From NCBI RefSeq assembly GCF_020621385.1, contig NZ_JAESVA010000008.1, positions 167,686 through 231,685 of the forward strand: a stretch of 64,000 nt of DNA, read 5' to 3'. A model generated the notes under the pieces. That model worked only from the letters and a program-made list of their open reading frames with translations. It was not told the DNA's origin and searched no databases. The position numbers were made by a program, and so were the translations under genes. The stretch comes from Acidisoma cellulosilyticum (GTDB lineage: Bacteria; Pseudomonadota; Alphaproteobacteria; Acetobacterales; Acetobacteraceae). Below are positions 1 to 9,500 of this stretch, piece after piece. The first letter of the stretch is position 1. The number at the start of each line of letters is the position of its first letter.

Positions 1-2757
1 CCGCAGGTCCTGGGTTTCGAAACCCTCCGTGAAACGACCATAGACCTCGTCCAGCATCATGCGCGCCCGGACGCCATCTCCGCGTGCCGCCCATAGTTTT
101 GCCAGATCAATGGCCGCCCGCAATTCCCAGGCCAGCGCGCCTTGGGCAGCCGCCATCCCGCGCGCCCTATCGAACAGCGCCTCGGCCCGCGCGAGCGCCG
201 GTTCGCTGTCTCGCTCAAGCAAAGCGGCGCCATACGCGCGGATTGTCTCAGGCGCGCTCCAAGGCGCTTGCCCCTTATCGGCCCGGCTAAAGCCAGCCTC
301 CGTCGATAAGGTCAAGCCGATGGTCGCGATGGTATCGACGTAGAATGCGTTGATGCTACCACCACGAATGCGGCCGAGGAGAACGGACCGGGTTTCCGGG
401 TCGGTCTCGCTCCGAAGGTCGATCGCAGCGCGATAGGCTTGCGCGAAAGCCCGCCAATAGTCTGAAAGAATCGTTTCAGCATGCGTCTCAAGCAAGGTGA
501 CATAGCGATCCTGCGCGGCCGTATCGCCCGACCAGAAAGCGATCACGCAGGCCGAATTGCTGAGCACGGAGCAGAGCGGCGCAGCGGTCATGGTCTCAAG
601 CGCCCGCACCACGCCTTCTTCCGCCAGCAAGGCTGCGCGATCCGCGAAGCCGCGCACCCACAGAATTCTCGCGAAATGAGCGCGGATCGCGACCTGATGG
701 TCGTATTCGTAAAGCCCTTTATTCATGCTCCGTCCGACCGGGGTCGCGTCCGACAAAACGCGCTCCGCATTGTCCTGCGCGCCGCGATGGTCGCCGATCG
801 CATGCAGGCCCAGCGACAGCATGCGATTGTAGATGAGACGCAAAGCCGGATCGCCCAGGCGCTCCACGGCCGCGCCGAATTGGCGCGTGAAATCGACAGC
901 CTTCGCGTATTCGCCACGGGCATAGGTTTCGCGTGCCAGCCGGTATAACGCGCGCACCTCGGACTCCGTATCACCCAGCGCCCGCGCCTCGGTCAGGGCG
1001 CGCTGCGCGATGACGGCGACTTCCGGCACAGGACCCTTGGTGCTGAACAGGGCAGACGCGTGCAGGACTTCAAGCCGCAAGCGCAGCGTCCGGTCCATCC
1101 TGCCGGCCGTGGGATGCATCAGCGCCCGTTCGATCAGCACGCAATAATCGCTGACCAATGACAGTGCAAACCAGATCGGCGCGGACCCGACCACAAGGGC
1201 GACCGCCTGCTGTCCATCGCCTTGCGGCGACAAGGCCCAGTCAATCGCGGCCCGCAAATTCTCCAATCGCCAGGCATATTTGTCGAGCCAGGTGGGCGTG
1301 TCGAACAGAGGCCAATCCGTCTCGGCCTCCCAGACCACCTCCTGCACCGCTTCGGCGAAGCGTTGGTTTGCGAGACCGGTTTCCGCCACCCGCGCCAGCT
1401 TCTCGGACGCATAGGCGCGCGTCGTCTCAAGCAAGCGATAGGTGACGCTACCCGACCGGCTGCCCGTGACGGCCAGGGACTTGGCAACAAGCCCGGCAAG
1501 ACTGTCGAGCGCGGCCGCGCGATGCACGTCGTTGGAGATCACCACGCGCAGGGCCGCGGCAAGCGAAAACTCTCCCCTGAAGACCGCCAATCTGCGCAGC
1601 ACGATGCGCTCGACATCCGACAGCAGATCGTAGCTCCAATCCATCGTGGCGCGCAGGGTCTGGTGACGCGGCCGGGCAGAGCGCCGACCGCGCGTCAGGA
1701 CTTCGAACCGATTGTCGAGAAGGGCCGCCAGTTCTTTCACCGGAAACGACACAACGCGGGCGGCTGCCAGCTCAAGCGCAAGCGGCATGCCGTCCAATTG
1801 CCGGCAGATCTGTATGACCGCCGGCAGCTCATCTTTCGTGAAGACGAAGCGATCGTCACTGGCCATGGATCGGCGGATGAAAAGCGCGACCGCCGAATAG
1901 GACAGGGCGGCCGCCGCCGATGGGATTTCCGTCCCCGGCACGGCAAGCGACGGCAAGCGATAGATCCATTCGCCCTCGGCCCGCAAGGGTTCGCGACTGG
2001 TCGCGAGGATCTGGATAACCTCCGTCCCGGCGATGAGCGCTTCCGCGACCGTGGCAGCCCCATCGATGAGATGCTCGCAATTATCGAAGACAATCAAAAG
2101 ACGACGGTGTTTGAGAGCGAGCACCAGGGCTGCCAATGACGGCGTCGCCAGCTGAAGGTTGAGGAGGGAGGCCAGCATCGGCGTGATAAGCTCCGGCTCA
2201 CTCAACCCGGCCAGTTCCAGGATATAGGCTGTACCATCCTCCCCTGTCGCATGGGTCCTGGCCAATGCGCGCGCAACCGTTGTCTTGCCCATCCCGCCGG
2301 GGCCGGTGATGGTGACGAAGCGCTGGCGGGCCAGACGCTGCGCGATGTCGTGGATATCCTGGCTGCGGCCTATGATGTCCCCGGCCGCCATGCCAGCGTG
2401 ATCGGACGCACTGCCCGGTCCCGGCTGCGGCCCTTCATCAACCACGAAGCGATAGCCGAGGCCCGGCACCGTATGCAGGCGCTTAGGATTTGCGGTGTCA
2501 TCCCCCAGGGCACGGCGGAGGGCTGCCACATGCACGCGCAGATTAGCGTCATCGACCCGAACCCCAGGCCAGACCTGGCTGAAGATATCGCGCTTGCCAA
2601 CGACCTGCCCCGGGCGCTGCAACAGCATATCCAGCAACGACAGCGCGCGGCTGCCCAGGCGAACCGGCGCGCCATCCTTGGTCAAGGTCCGCTGCTTGCC
2701 GTCAAAGATGAAATCGTCGAAGCGATGGATCCGCTGCACCGCGCTTTCGGCGATCAC
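1..2757 (-). CDS. Winged-helix transcriptional regulator with NB-ARC-like ATPase and TPR-like C-terminus (3' end cut by window edge)
   Basis: A cytoplasmic transcription regulator built as an OmpR/CadC-type winged helix followed by an STAND-like ATPase. The first 95 residues hold the winged helix, ending in the typical HTVPGLGYRF wing. Walker A (TGPGGMGKTT) lies near residue 145 and the Walker B stretch (LLIVFDNCEHL) about 80 residues later, with a sensor-like ILATSREPL after it. The rest is alpha-helical, Ala/Leu-rich and TPR-like. The reading frame is open from the window edge to an in-frame TGA just upstream of the GTG at 2755-2757, and that GTG is the only common start codon after the stop, so I chose it. 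919 codons are visible; relatives end shortly after the FTEGF motif seen here, so only a few residues should be missing. The signal that it senses is unknown. Confidence 0.85.
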   Translation of the reverse strand, partial: MIAESAVQRIHRFDDFIFDGKQRTLTKDGAPVRLGSRALSLLDMLLQRPGQVVGKRDIFSQVWPGVRVDDANLRVHVAALRRALGDDTANPKRLHTVPGLGYRFVVDEGPQPGPGSASDHAGMAAGDIIGRSQDIHDIAQRLARQRFVTITGPGGMGKTTVARALARTHATGEDGTAYILELAGLSEPELITPMLASLLNLQLATPSLAALVLALKHRRLLIVFDNCEHLIDGAATVAEALIAGTEVIQILATSREPLRAEGEWIYRLPSLAVPGTEIPSAAAALSYSAVALFIRRSMASDDRFVFTKDELPAVIQICRQLDGMPLALELAAARVVSFPVKELAALLDNRFEVLTRGRRSARPRHQTLRATMDWSYDLLSDVERIVLRRLAVFRGEFSLAAALRVVISNDVHRAAALDSLAGLVAKSLAVTGSRSGSVTYRLLETTRAYASEKLARVAETGLANQRFAEAVQEVVWEAETDWPLFDTPTWLDKYAWRLENLRAAIDWALSPQGDGQQAVALVVGSAPIWFALSLVSDYCVLIERALMHPTAGRMDRTLRLRLEVLHASALFSTKGPVPEVAVIAQRALTEARALGDTESEVRALYRLARETYARGEYAKAVDFTRQFGAAVERLGDPALRLIYNRMLSLGLHAIGDHRGAQDNAERVLSDATPVGRSMNKGLYEYDHQVAIRAHFARILWVRGFADRAALLAEEGVVRALETMTAAPLCSVLSNSACVIAFWSGDTAAQDRYVTLLETHAETILSDYWRAFAQAYRAAIDLRSETDPETRSVLLGRIRGGSINAFYVDTIATIGLTLSTEAGFSRADKGQAPWSAPETIRAYGAALLERDSEPALARAEALFDRARGMAAAQGALAWELRAAIDLAKLWAARGDGVRARMMLDEVYGRFTEGFETQDLR

Positions 2758-3062
2758 GCGACTAGCCTGTGGAATCCGACAAGCGAAGGCCCGGCCGCTT
2801 GTCCTTCACCCGAGAATATCGCTCCTTGGCCTTCATCGACACCCTGACGTCTCACAAAACATCGCAACCTCGGCAATACGCCCCTGGCATGAAAGGATTG
2901 CCCTTAGCCATGCAAAAAACGCCTGATTGACGATGATCATATGGCTGGGGGCATGACCGGTCTGGAATAAAACCGGCGTCCTTGGGACAAAACCGCAGCT
3001 AAAACTGTCAGACCGCCGTGAGAGCAGCCCACCGCAGCCCAAACCGCGGCAGAGCGCTGACG
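2758..3062. other. Intergenic region upstream of the regulator
   Basis: This 305-bp stretch lies between the GTG start of the winged-helix regulator and the stop of the GH4 gene, both on the minus strand. Short open frames cross it but none has a family signature or ribosome binding site. A 10-bp palindrome, CTGACGTCAG at 3057-3066, overlaps the GH4 stop codon. I see no convincing terminator. It presumably holds the regulator's promoter. Confidence 0.4.
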
Positions 3063-4781
3063 TCAGACGCGCGGCAGCCAATCCTGATGCGCGATCAACA
3101 TTGCATCGACCAGTTGCCAGATCTGATCGAGATTGAGCTCCGCCGCCGTATGCGGGTCCAGCATCGCGGCGTGATAGATATGCTCCCGCTTGCCGGTCAG
3201 CGCTGCCTCCACGGTCAGCGCCTGGACATTGATATTGGTCTGCATCAGGGCCGCCAATTGCGGCGGCAGGGCACCGACCGCGACCGGCTGCACGCCATTG
3301 CCGTCGATCAGACAAGGAACCTCGACACAGCAGCCCTCGGGCAGGTTCGTGATCAGCCCGGTATTCGGAACATTGGCATAGACCAAGGTCGGCACGCCGG
3401 TCTGCATCGCGTTGATGATATGCGCGCCGTATTCGATACTTTGCGTCACCTTAAGCGGAATATCGGGATCAGTCAAAACCGTCGACAGATGCTGCCATTC
3501 CGCGATCTGGCTTTCGCAGCGCCGCGGATATTCGTCCAAGGGAATATTGTATTTCGCGATCAGATCCGCCTGACCCTGTTTGATGAACCAAGGCACGTAT
3601 TCCGCGAAATGCTCGCTCGACTCCGTCACGAAATAGCCAAGCCGCGTCAGCATGTCGTATCGCACGCGGTTATGCGCCGGCACACGGCCTTGCGCGATCA
3701 CCTGATGCAGGCGGGGATAAAGATCCTCGCCCTCCGCCTGCAGTTTCAGATAGAAGGCCATGTGGTTGATGCCGGCGACCAGATAATCGATCCGCTCCAC
3801 CGGCACGCCGATATCCTGCGCCAGTTCGGCCAGGGTATGCGGCACGCTGTGACAAAGCCCGATCGTGCGGATGGGGCTGGCGCGCGTCAGCGCCCAGCAA
3901 TTCATCGCCATCGGGTTGGCGTAGTTCAGATGCAGCGCATCCGGGCAAAGCCGCTCCATCGCCCGCACCATGTCAAGCTGCACGGGAATGGTGCGCAGCG
4001 CACGCATGATGCCGCCGATACCCAGCGTATCGGCAATGGTCTGGCGCAGGCCGAAGGTCTTGGGCAGATCGAAATCCGTGACCGTGCAGGGACGATAGCC
4101 GCCGACCTGGATCATGCTGATGACGTATTGGGCGCCGTCCAGCGCTTCCTCCAGGTCCAGCGTCGCCGTCACACCAGCCGTGGCGCCCAAAGTATCGCAG
4201 ATGCGATGCGCCACGATCTGGGAGGTGAACAGCCGCTCGGCATCGATATCGTACAGGAAGATGCGGCTGTCCTGCAGCGCAGGCTGCAGCAGAATATCGC
4301 CGAGCAGGTTCTTCGCGAAAACCGTGCTGCCCGCACCGATGAAGGTGATCTTGGGGCCAAGCTGCGGCTTCGGCGGGCCGCGCCAGCCGGGCCGCTGAGA
4401 CTCCACCTGCATGATCGCGCGCGTCTTGTCCCAGATCGCGATGCCGGCGCTTTGCCCCGCCGCGTCGATGACGCGGAAGGTGACGCTGCCGTCCAGAAAT
4501 TCCGCGACATCGGCCAGGCCGTAGCAATCCAGCACGAAGCCCGCCGGATGCGCGTCATCCTGCGTCACGTCCCGGCGCGGCGCCTGGGGCGCGGCGCTGG
4601 CGATGACCTTGTCGCCCCGCAGCGCCTCTATCCGCAGATCGGCCGCCAGTACACCGTCTACCCGCTTGACCGCCCAACCCCCTACCAATGCGGGAAAGCC
4701 GAAGTGATCGATCACGGCTTTCATCTGCATCTTGACCGGTGCTGTATCTGGTACCTTGGGCGGAGCAGGCAGGTCATTCAT
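3063..4781 (-). CDS. GH4-family alpha-galactosidase/alpha-glucosidase with an extra N-terminal domain
   Basis: An NAD- and Mn-dependent glycoside hydrolase of family 4, probably cytoplasmic. The GH4 domain starts near residue 144 with the Rossmann motif KITFIGAGS. It contains the NYANPM segment (about 287-292), the metal-ligand Cys in LCHSVPHT (Cys310) and the GINHMAF His (about 340). Family members usually begin directly at the Rossmann strand and are about 450 residues; this one is 572. The first 143 residues contain LVGGWAVKR, a separated RRDV, and GFVL, spaced like a small beta-rich domain found in alphaproteobacterial polysaccharide and glycosyltransferase proteins (from memory, unverified). 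The exact sugar substrate cannot be read from the sequence. The gene ends the minus-strand surface-glycoprotein cluster, after the XRE regulator. Confidence 0.85.
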   Translation of the reverse strand: MNDLPAPPKVPDTAPVKMQMKAVIDHFGFPALVGGWAVKRVDGVLAADLRIEALRGDKVIASAAPQAPRRDVTQDDAHPAGFVLDCYGLADVAEFLDGSVTFRVIDAAGQSAGIAIWDKTRAIMQVESQRPGWRGPPKPQLGPKITFIGAGSTVFAKNLLGDILLQPALQDSRIFLYDIDAERLFTSQIVAHRICDTLGATAGVTATLDLEEALDGAQYVISMIQVGGYRPCTVTDFDLPKTFGLRQTIADTLGIGGIMRALRTIPVQLDMVRAMERLCPDALHLNYANPMAMNCWALTRASPIRTIGLCHSVPHTLAELAQDIGVPVERIDYLVAGINHMAFYLKLQAEGEDLYPRLHQVIAQGRVPAHNRVRYDMLTRLGYFVTESSEHFAEYVPWFIKQGQADLIAKYNIPLDEYPRRCESQIAEWQHLSTVLTDPDIPLKVTQSIEYGAHIINAMQTGVPTLVYANVPNTGLITNLPEGCCVEVPCLIDGNGVQPVAVGALPPQLAALMQTNINVQALTVEAALTGKREHIYHAAMLDPHTAAELNLDQIWQLVDAMLIAHQDWLPRV

Positions 4782-4865
4782 GGGCGCGATCCAGGTTATG
4801 GAGGGCAGAGGCCTGACCGAAGACAGGATGACAGTGGCGCTGACCCTGACGCTGACCTTGCGGGA

Positions 4866-5249
4866 TCAGGACCCGGCCCGATCCCGCAATTCGCGGAAAT
4901 GGCGCAAAGCGGTAACACGATCGCTGATGCTCAAGGTGCGGTAGATCTGAATAAGCTCCGCCTCGTCAATCGTCACCGTTTCCGTCGTGGTCTGCGAGAC
5001 CATGCGGTTAAGGAAGACTTCCGGCGACACGCCCAGCAATTCGGCGATGCGGGGCAAATAGGCGGTCTCGCCGCCGCGATCCGTCTCCCACCGCGCGACA
5101 AGGCTGCGACCGACGCCAAGGGCGGCCGCGAAATCCTTCTGCGTCAGCCCGCTTTGATGCCGCAAGGTGCCGAGCAGCCGCCCGATACTGTCTTCCGCGC
5201 CGCGCGGCTTATGCCCGGAAGACCCATGCATGTCAGACCGTGCCGCCAT
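4866..5249 (-). CDS. XRE-family helix-turn-helix regulator
   Basis: A small cytoplasmic DNA-binding protein of 127 residues. The helix-turn-helix spans roughly residues 25-80, with GLTQKDFAAALGV followed by VARWE, the classic Cro/CI pattern. A short helical C-terminus follows (RTLSISDRVTALRHFRELRDR). The start at 5249 overlaps the end of the upstream heptosyltransferase gene by 17 bp, which suggests translational coupling. An internal ATG at 5231 (Met7) is an alternative; neither has a clear ribosome binding site. It may regulate the glycosyltransferase/Hint cluster or the GH4 gene 85 bp downstream. Confidence 0.8.
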   Translation of the reverse strand: MAARSDMHGSSGHKPRGAEDSIGRLLGTLRHQSGLTQKDFAAALGVGRSLVARWETDRGGETAYLPRIAELLGVSPEVFLNRMVSQTTTETVTIDEAELIQIYRTLSISDRVTALRHFRELRDRAGS

Positions 5250-6456
5250 TGCCCAGGAAATGGGGAATGGTGCGAATCATCGCCTTGACTTGTCCCACAG
5301 AGATCGACTTGCCGCATTCGAACATGCGGGCGGTGTCCTTATGGCGCGGACACCACAGAAAATCGCTCGGGTCCAGCTGCAGGCGGATATCGTTCGAGCA
5401 GCTATTGCAGACATTGTAGTTGATGACGCGATAAGGCGTATAAAATTCATTGATCGGATGGGTGAAGCCGCTGATCAGAACGACAGGGCAATGCGCGGCC
5501 CAGGCCAGCCAGGACAGGCCGCTGGACAGACCCACGAAAAAGGCCGCATGGCGCAACCAGCGCACCCGCTCCGTCAAAGGTCTGTTGCCGGTCTGATCCT
5601 CGACGCCATGCGGCATATGGTTCCAAACCATGCCCCGGCCATTGGTACGCTCAAGATCGATACAGACAACCCGATAGCCCGCACTCTTCAAAAAAACTAC
5701 CAGCTCGCGCCAGCCATGCGGGTTATTCCAGTATTTGTTCTGCGTCGTGGCCTGGGTCGCGATCACGACATAGGGTTCCGTGATCGGCGGGCCGCCGCTG
5801 TCGCTGACGATCGCGGGTCGCTTCTCCTCGACCGGCAGACCCAGCATATAGGCCGCCGTGCGGCAAAGCCCGGTCTGGCGGTAATCGGTCGGCTGCCAGT
5901 CATTATTATGGTCGTTATAGAATATGAACAGCTTGTAGGTCGCATAGAAGCCGTTGGCGTCGACCTCATCCACCGTCACGAAGCGCAGATGCGGATAAGC
6001 GTCCTGGAACAAGGCAATGACCGGCCGCTTGACCACGCAGGTCAGCCGGCAGCGATGCTGCGCGGCGAATGCCGCCGCATGGCCGATCCAGGCGATCTGG
6101 TCGCCCAGGCCCCCCACTTCCATCCGCGCCAGAACCGGCCGATCCGCCGCATCGTAATTATGCGCGAAGATCAATTCATCGCCGCGCCAGACCTTGATGC
6201 CGAAGCGGATGAAGTATTTCTTGGAACTGACGACCATGCCGCCGGCGGTTCCAATTTGATTAAACAACAAGGAATGCGTGTCGAGGTCGTGCAGCTCCAC
6301 ACGCAGGCCTGTCTCCGGCAACAATACCCGGCAGCCTTCGTTGAAATCGAAACGGATGCCATGGGGGCCGATCTGGGTCGGCAGTTCCGGCACCGCCACC
6401 TGCGCATTGCCCGCCAGGCGCAAGCTTGTCTGTGTCATCGGCGCTATATGATTCAT
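5233..6456 (-). CDS. TibC-like autotransporter strand-loop-strand O-heptosyltransferase (copy 1)
   Basis: A cytoplasmic glycosyltransferase expected to add heptose to Ser/Thr in AIDA-type strand-loop-strand repeats before export. The N-terminus has the family block HGIRFDFNEGCRV and a beta-rich domain to about residue 110. A GT-B-type fold follows, with LTERVRWLRHAAFFVGLSSGLSW in the C-terminal half. The C-terminus carries the cysteine set CNSC, CPRH and a last Cys, matching the iron-binding finger described for TibC. It is a clear paralogue of the protein at 10396-11751. The gene follows its likely substrate gene (6548-10357) but is separated from it by a strong hairpin terminator. Met7 (6438) is an alternative start. 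Confidence 0.9.
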   Translation of the reverse strand: MNHIAPMTQTSLRLAGNAQVAVPELPTQIGPHGIRFDFNEGCRVLLPETGLRVELHDLDTHSLLFNQIGTAGGMVVSSKKYFIRFGIKVWRGDELIFAHNYDAADRPVLARMEVGGLGDQIAWIGHAAAFAAQHRCRLTCVVKRPVIALFQDAYPHLRFVTVDEVDANGFYATYKLFIFYNDHNNDWQPTDYRQTGLCRTAAYMLGLPVEEKRPAIVSDSGGPPITEPYVVIATQATTQNKYWNNPHGWRELVVFLKSAGYRVVCIDLERTNGRGMVWNHMPHGVEDQTGNRPLTERVRWLRHAAFFVGLSSGLSWLAWAAHCPVVLISGFTHPINEFYTPYRVINYNVCNSCSNDIRLQLDPSDFLWCPRHKDTARMFECGKSISVGQVKAMIRTIPHFLGNGGTV

Positions 6457-6496
6457 CTGCTACATCCGACGGCCAGCGGCCCATCTAAAAACGCCA

Positions 6497-6528
6497 AAGG
6501 CCGGCGCCCCTTCCGGGGCACCGACCTT
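6497..6528 (-). terminator. Rho-independent terminator after the Hint repeat protein gene
   Basis: Arms at 6497-6510 and 6515-6528 with a TTCC loop form a 14-bp stem. Read as minus-strand RNA, the two imperfect positions become G-U wobbles; on the plus strand they would be A-C mismatches. The hairpin is followed, in the minus direction, by a T-rich run ending TTTTT near 6487-6491. Both facts indicate termination of the minus-strand gene ending at 6548. Confidence 0.8.
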
Positions 6529-6547
6529 CAGTTAGGCAGAGGAAGGA

Positions 6548-9500
6548 TCAAGCCGTCAAGCGTTCAGCGGCCGTGATCGCATTGTCATCGGCCAGCAGAT
6601 AGGGACCGGCGGCGCGGATTTCGATTTCCACGAGAACCGGCTTGTCACCGACGGCAATCGGCAGCGCCGCGTTGCCATTGGTCCAGCGGCTGGACGTGCT
6701 GTTGCTGTCGAACCAACCCGACAATTCGCCCGCTTCCAGATGCTGGCTGGCCAGGACCCGCTTGCGCAGATCCCAGATCGCGACTTCACCGACCATCACA
6801 CCCAGCATGCGGCGATCGTCGACGAAGGGCCCGACCACGTCCGAGGGACGCGACGCGCGGGAGAGCAGGCGCAGCCCGGTCGCACCGGCCGGCACCGCGA
6901 AGGTATAGCGCCCGGCCTGGCTGCGCAGCGGACGGATTTCCATCCCCTTATCCGTCGCCAGACGCAGCCCCGGCTCCTCGGTCAGTGTCACCGGCGCCGT
7001 GACGGCGGCGATACCCTGATCGATGGCGCGGGCTTCCATCTTGCGCCAAACCGCTTCCACGACATGGCGCTGGGTCATCAGCGGCGCGGCCGCATCCGTC
7101 GCCCAGCTTTTATGCGTCGCATTGACCGAAAGGTCCGGCTGCAGCGCGGTGGTTTCGGCATTGGCGAAGTTCGGGCGGTTGCCGGTATCGAGGTAGCTTT
7201 CCGTCTCCAGCCCTTCCGCGAGCAGAATGGCGTGCTGCTCCAACTCCACATGGTAGTAGGTATAGGCGTTGATCGTGCGGTCGATGATGATGCTGCGGTC
7301 ATTCACCAGCATGCGCGCCGGGATCAACCCGCCATCGACATGAAGGCAATGTTCCTGCGTCACCAGCAGGTCACGATGCGGCACATTGGTGGCGAAAGCA
7401 TCCTTGCGGATACGCACCAGGCGGGCGCTTTCGGCATTGCGCAGCTTGGTCAGATCAACCGAGCGATGGCCGACCCAGACGATGGGCTTTTCACCGTTCA
7501 GCGTCGTCACCATATCGCCGATGGCGAGGTCTTCCACCGCCGTTTCGCCGTTCGGCGTCGCGATCATGCTGCCTTCGGCGAAGCAGATCTCGAAGTCCAG
7601 CACGCCGTTTTCAGTGGTGATGGTCCAGCCGTATTGGGTAATGCCCGCGATATCGACGGTATCGGTGATCGAACCGTCCTTGATCGTCACGGCGCCCGCG
7701 GTTTCGGTGACCGTAATGCCGTTGCCCAGCGTTTCGGTGCCGCTGCCGGTGACCAGCACACCGGTATAGCCGATATTGTTGAACAGGATATTGTCGCCGG
7801 AAACGATGCTGGTGACGTCGACCGCGGGGGAACCGCTGACGACAAGGGTAGCACCACCCGTGGCATCGCCCAGGGCGAGCGAAGCACCCGTGACCGCGAC
7901 GGTCGCATAGTCAACCAGCGTGCCGCCGGAATAGACATCGGTAATGCCGCTGAGCAGGCCGCCGGAACTGACGATTCCCGTGCCGCCGAGGGAGATGACG
8001 GTGTTCACCGCCTTGCCGCCCGAGCTGATAAGCTCGGTGCCGCCGGCACTGACGGTATTGGACACCGCCGAACCGCCGGAGGTGACAATTTCCTTGCCGC
8101 CCGCGGAAATAACCGTGCTGATCGCGCTGCCCGTCCCGGAAATTTCCAGCGTGCCGCCAACTCTGACGATCGCACCGGTGTCGGTCGAGTTATTCCAGAC
8201 GATCGCGGTGCCGCCCACTTCAACAATCGTGCCGGAACCGGTGGCTTCGGCTTCGATCGTCAATGTGCCGCCGCTGACGGTATCGTTGATCGAGGTGCCG
8301 CCGTAGAACGTCCCCGCCAATCCGTCCTCTAGGATGCCATGAAGCCCGATGGTGTCACCACTGGTGACGCCGCCGTGATCGACCAGCATACGGTTGTTGA
8401 TGATCGTATTGCTCAGCGATGTGGCGCCGCTTATGACCAGCGCCGCGACCGCATTCGGGCCAGCATTGCCGGAGAAAAGATTGTCCGCCGCGGTTGCCCC
8501 GGAAGACACGACCAGGCCACCACTGTCAACGGCGGCAAACGCATATTCCGTCAACCCGCCGACCGTGGTGGTCGTAAGGCTCAGCGCAGCGTTTAGGACG
8601 ATCATGCCGCTTTCGACCTGACCGACCCCGGAAGCGAGTTCGTATCCTCCCGATACGATGCCCGTGCCGCCGCTCATAACCTTAGTGTTATAAGCGACAC
8701 CGCGCGGATCGCCGAAAGCGTCAGTGACCTCCATCAAGCCGCCGGCGGAGACGGTGGCATTGTAATCGATACCATCATTATAGACGAAGTTGGTGCCGCC
8801 CGAATCGACCACCGTGGCCGATGCGCTGCCAAATTCGTGATCGTCATACAAGACACCACCGGCCGAGACCGTGGTGCTGAGGGCATAGCCGCCGGTGGAG
8901 CTGATCTCGGACACGATGAGCGTGCCGCCGGAGCTGAGGGTCGCCCCCGTCATTTTGCCGCCGCCGGCGAGGAGGGCAATGCCATGGGCTTCGAGAATCG
9001 TGCCGCTGGCGCCTGCGGATACGGCCCCGCCTTCGACAATGATCTCACCACCGCTGACGATATCGTTGAGGGATAGGCCGTCGGAGTAAACGTTGGTTTC
9101 ACCATCCCATTCCGTCGCGCCGGACCCGATGAAATCGTTGACCGATGAACCGATATTGCCGCTGTTGACGACGTAGATAATGCTTGAAAGGACCGTCGCG
9201 CCGCTCAGCACGCCGCCATCCGAAATGATGGCATTGGCGCCCGACTCGATGAGCGTGCCGGAGGCGCGCGCGGCGGTGCCTTCGACATAAAGATGCCCGT
9301 CGTCGATAATATCGTCGATCGAGGTACCGCCGGCGAAGGAATTGATCAGGCCGTCATATTCGATGCCGCCGGCCTTGACCGTGACGTCCAAGGAGGTCCC
9401 GCCGGCAGCGGTATTTTCCTGCCCGCCGGACAGGATGGCGCTGGTGGTGACGGCGGAGGTGTGAATAACGGCGCCCGCATAGGCAATGGCGGTGCCGCCC

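Noticed and set aside
1222..2139. A 305-codon open frame on the plus strand.
   Set aside because: It lies opposite the winged-helix/ATPase regulator, whose minus-strand frame has clear Walker motifs. The plus-strand protein is rich in Arg, Gln, Asp and His, typical of antisense frames in GC-rich DNA.
3018..5288. A 756-codon plus-strand open frame.
   Set aside because: It is antisense to the GH4 and XRE genes and has no family features.
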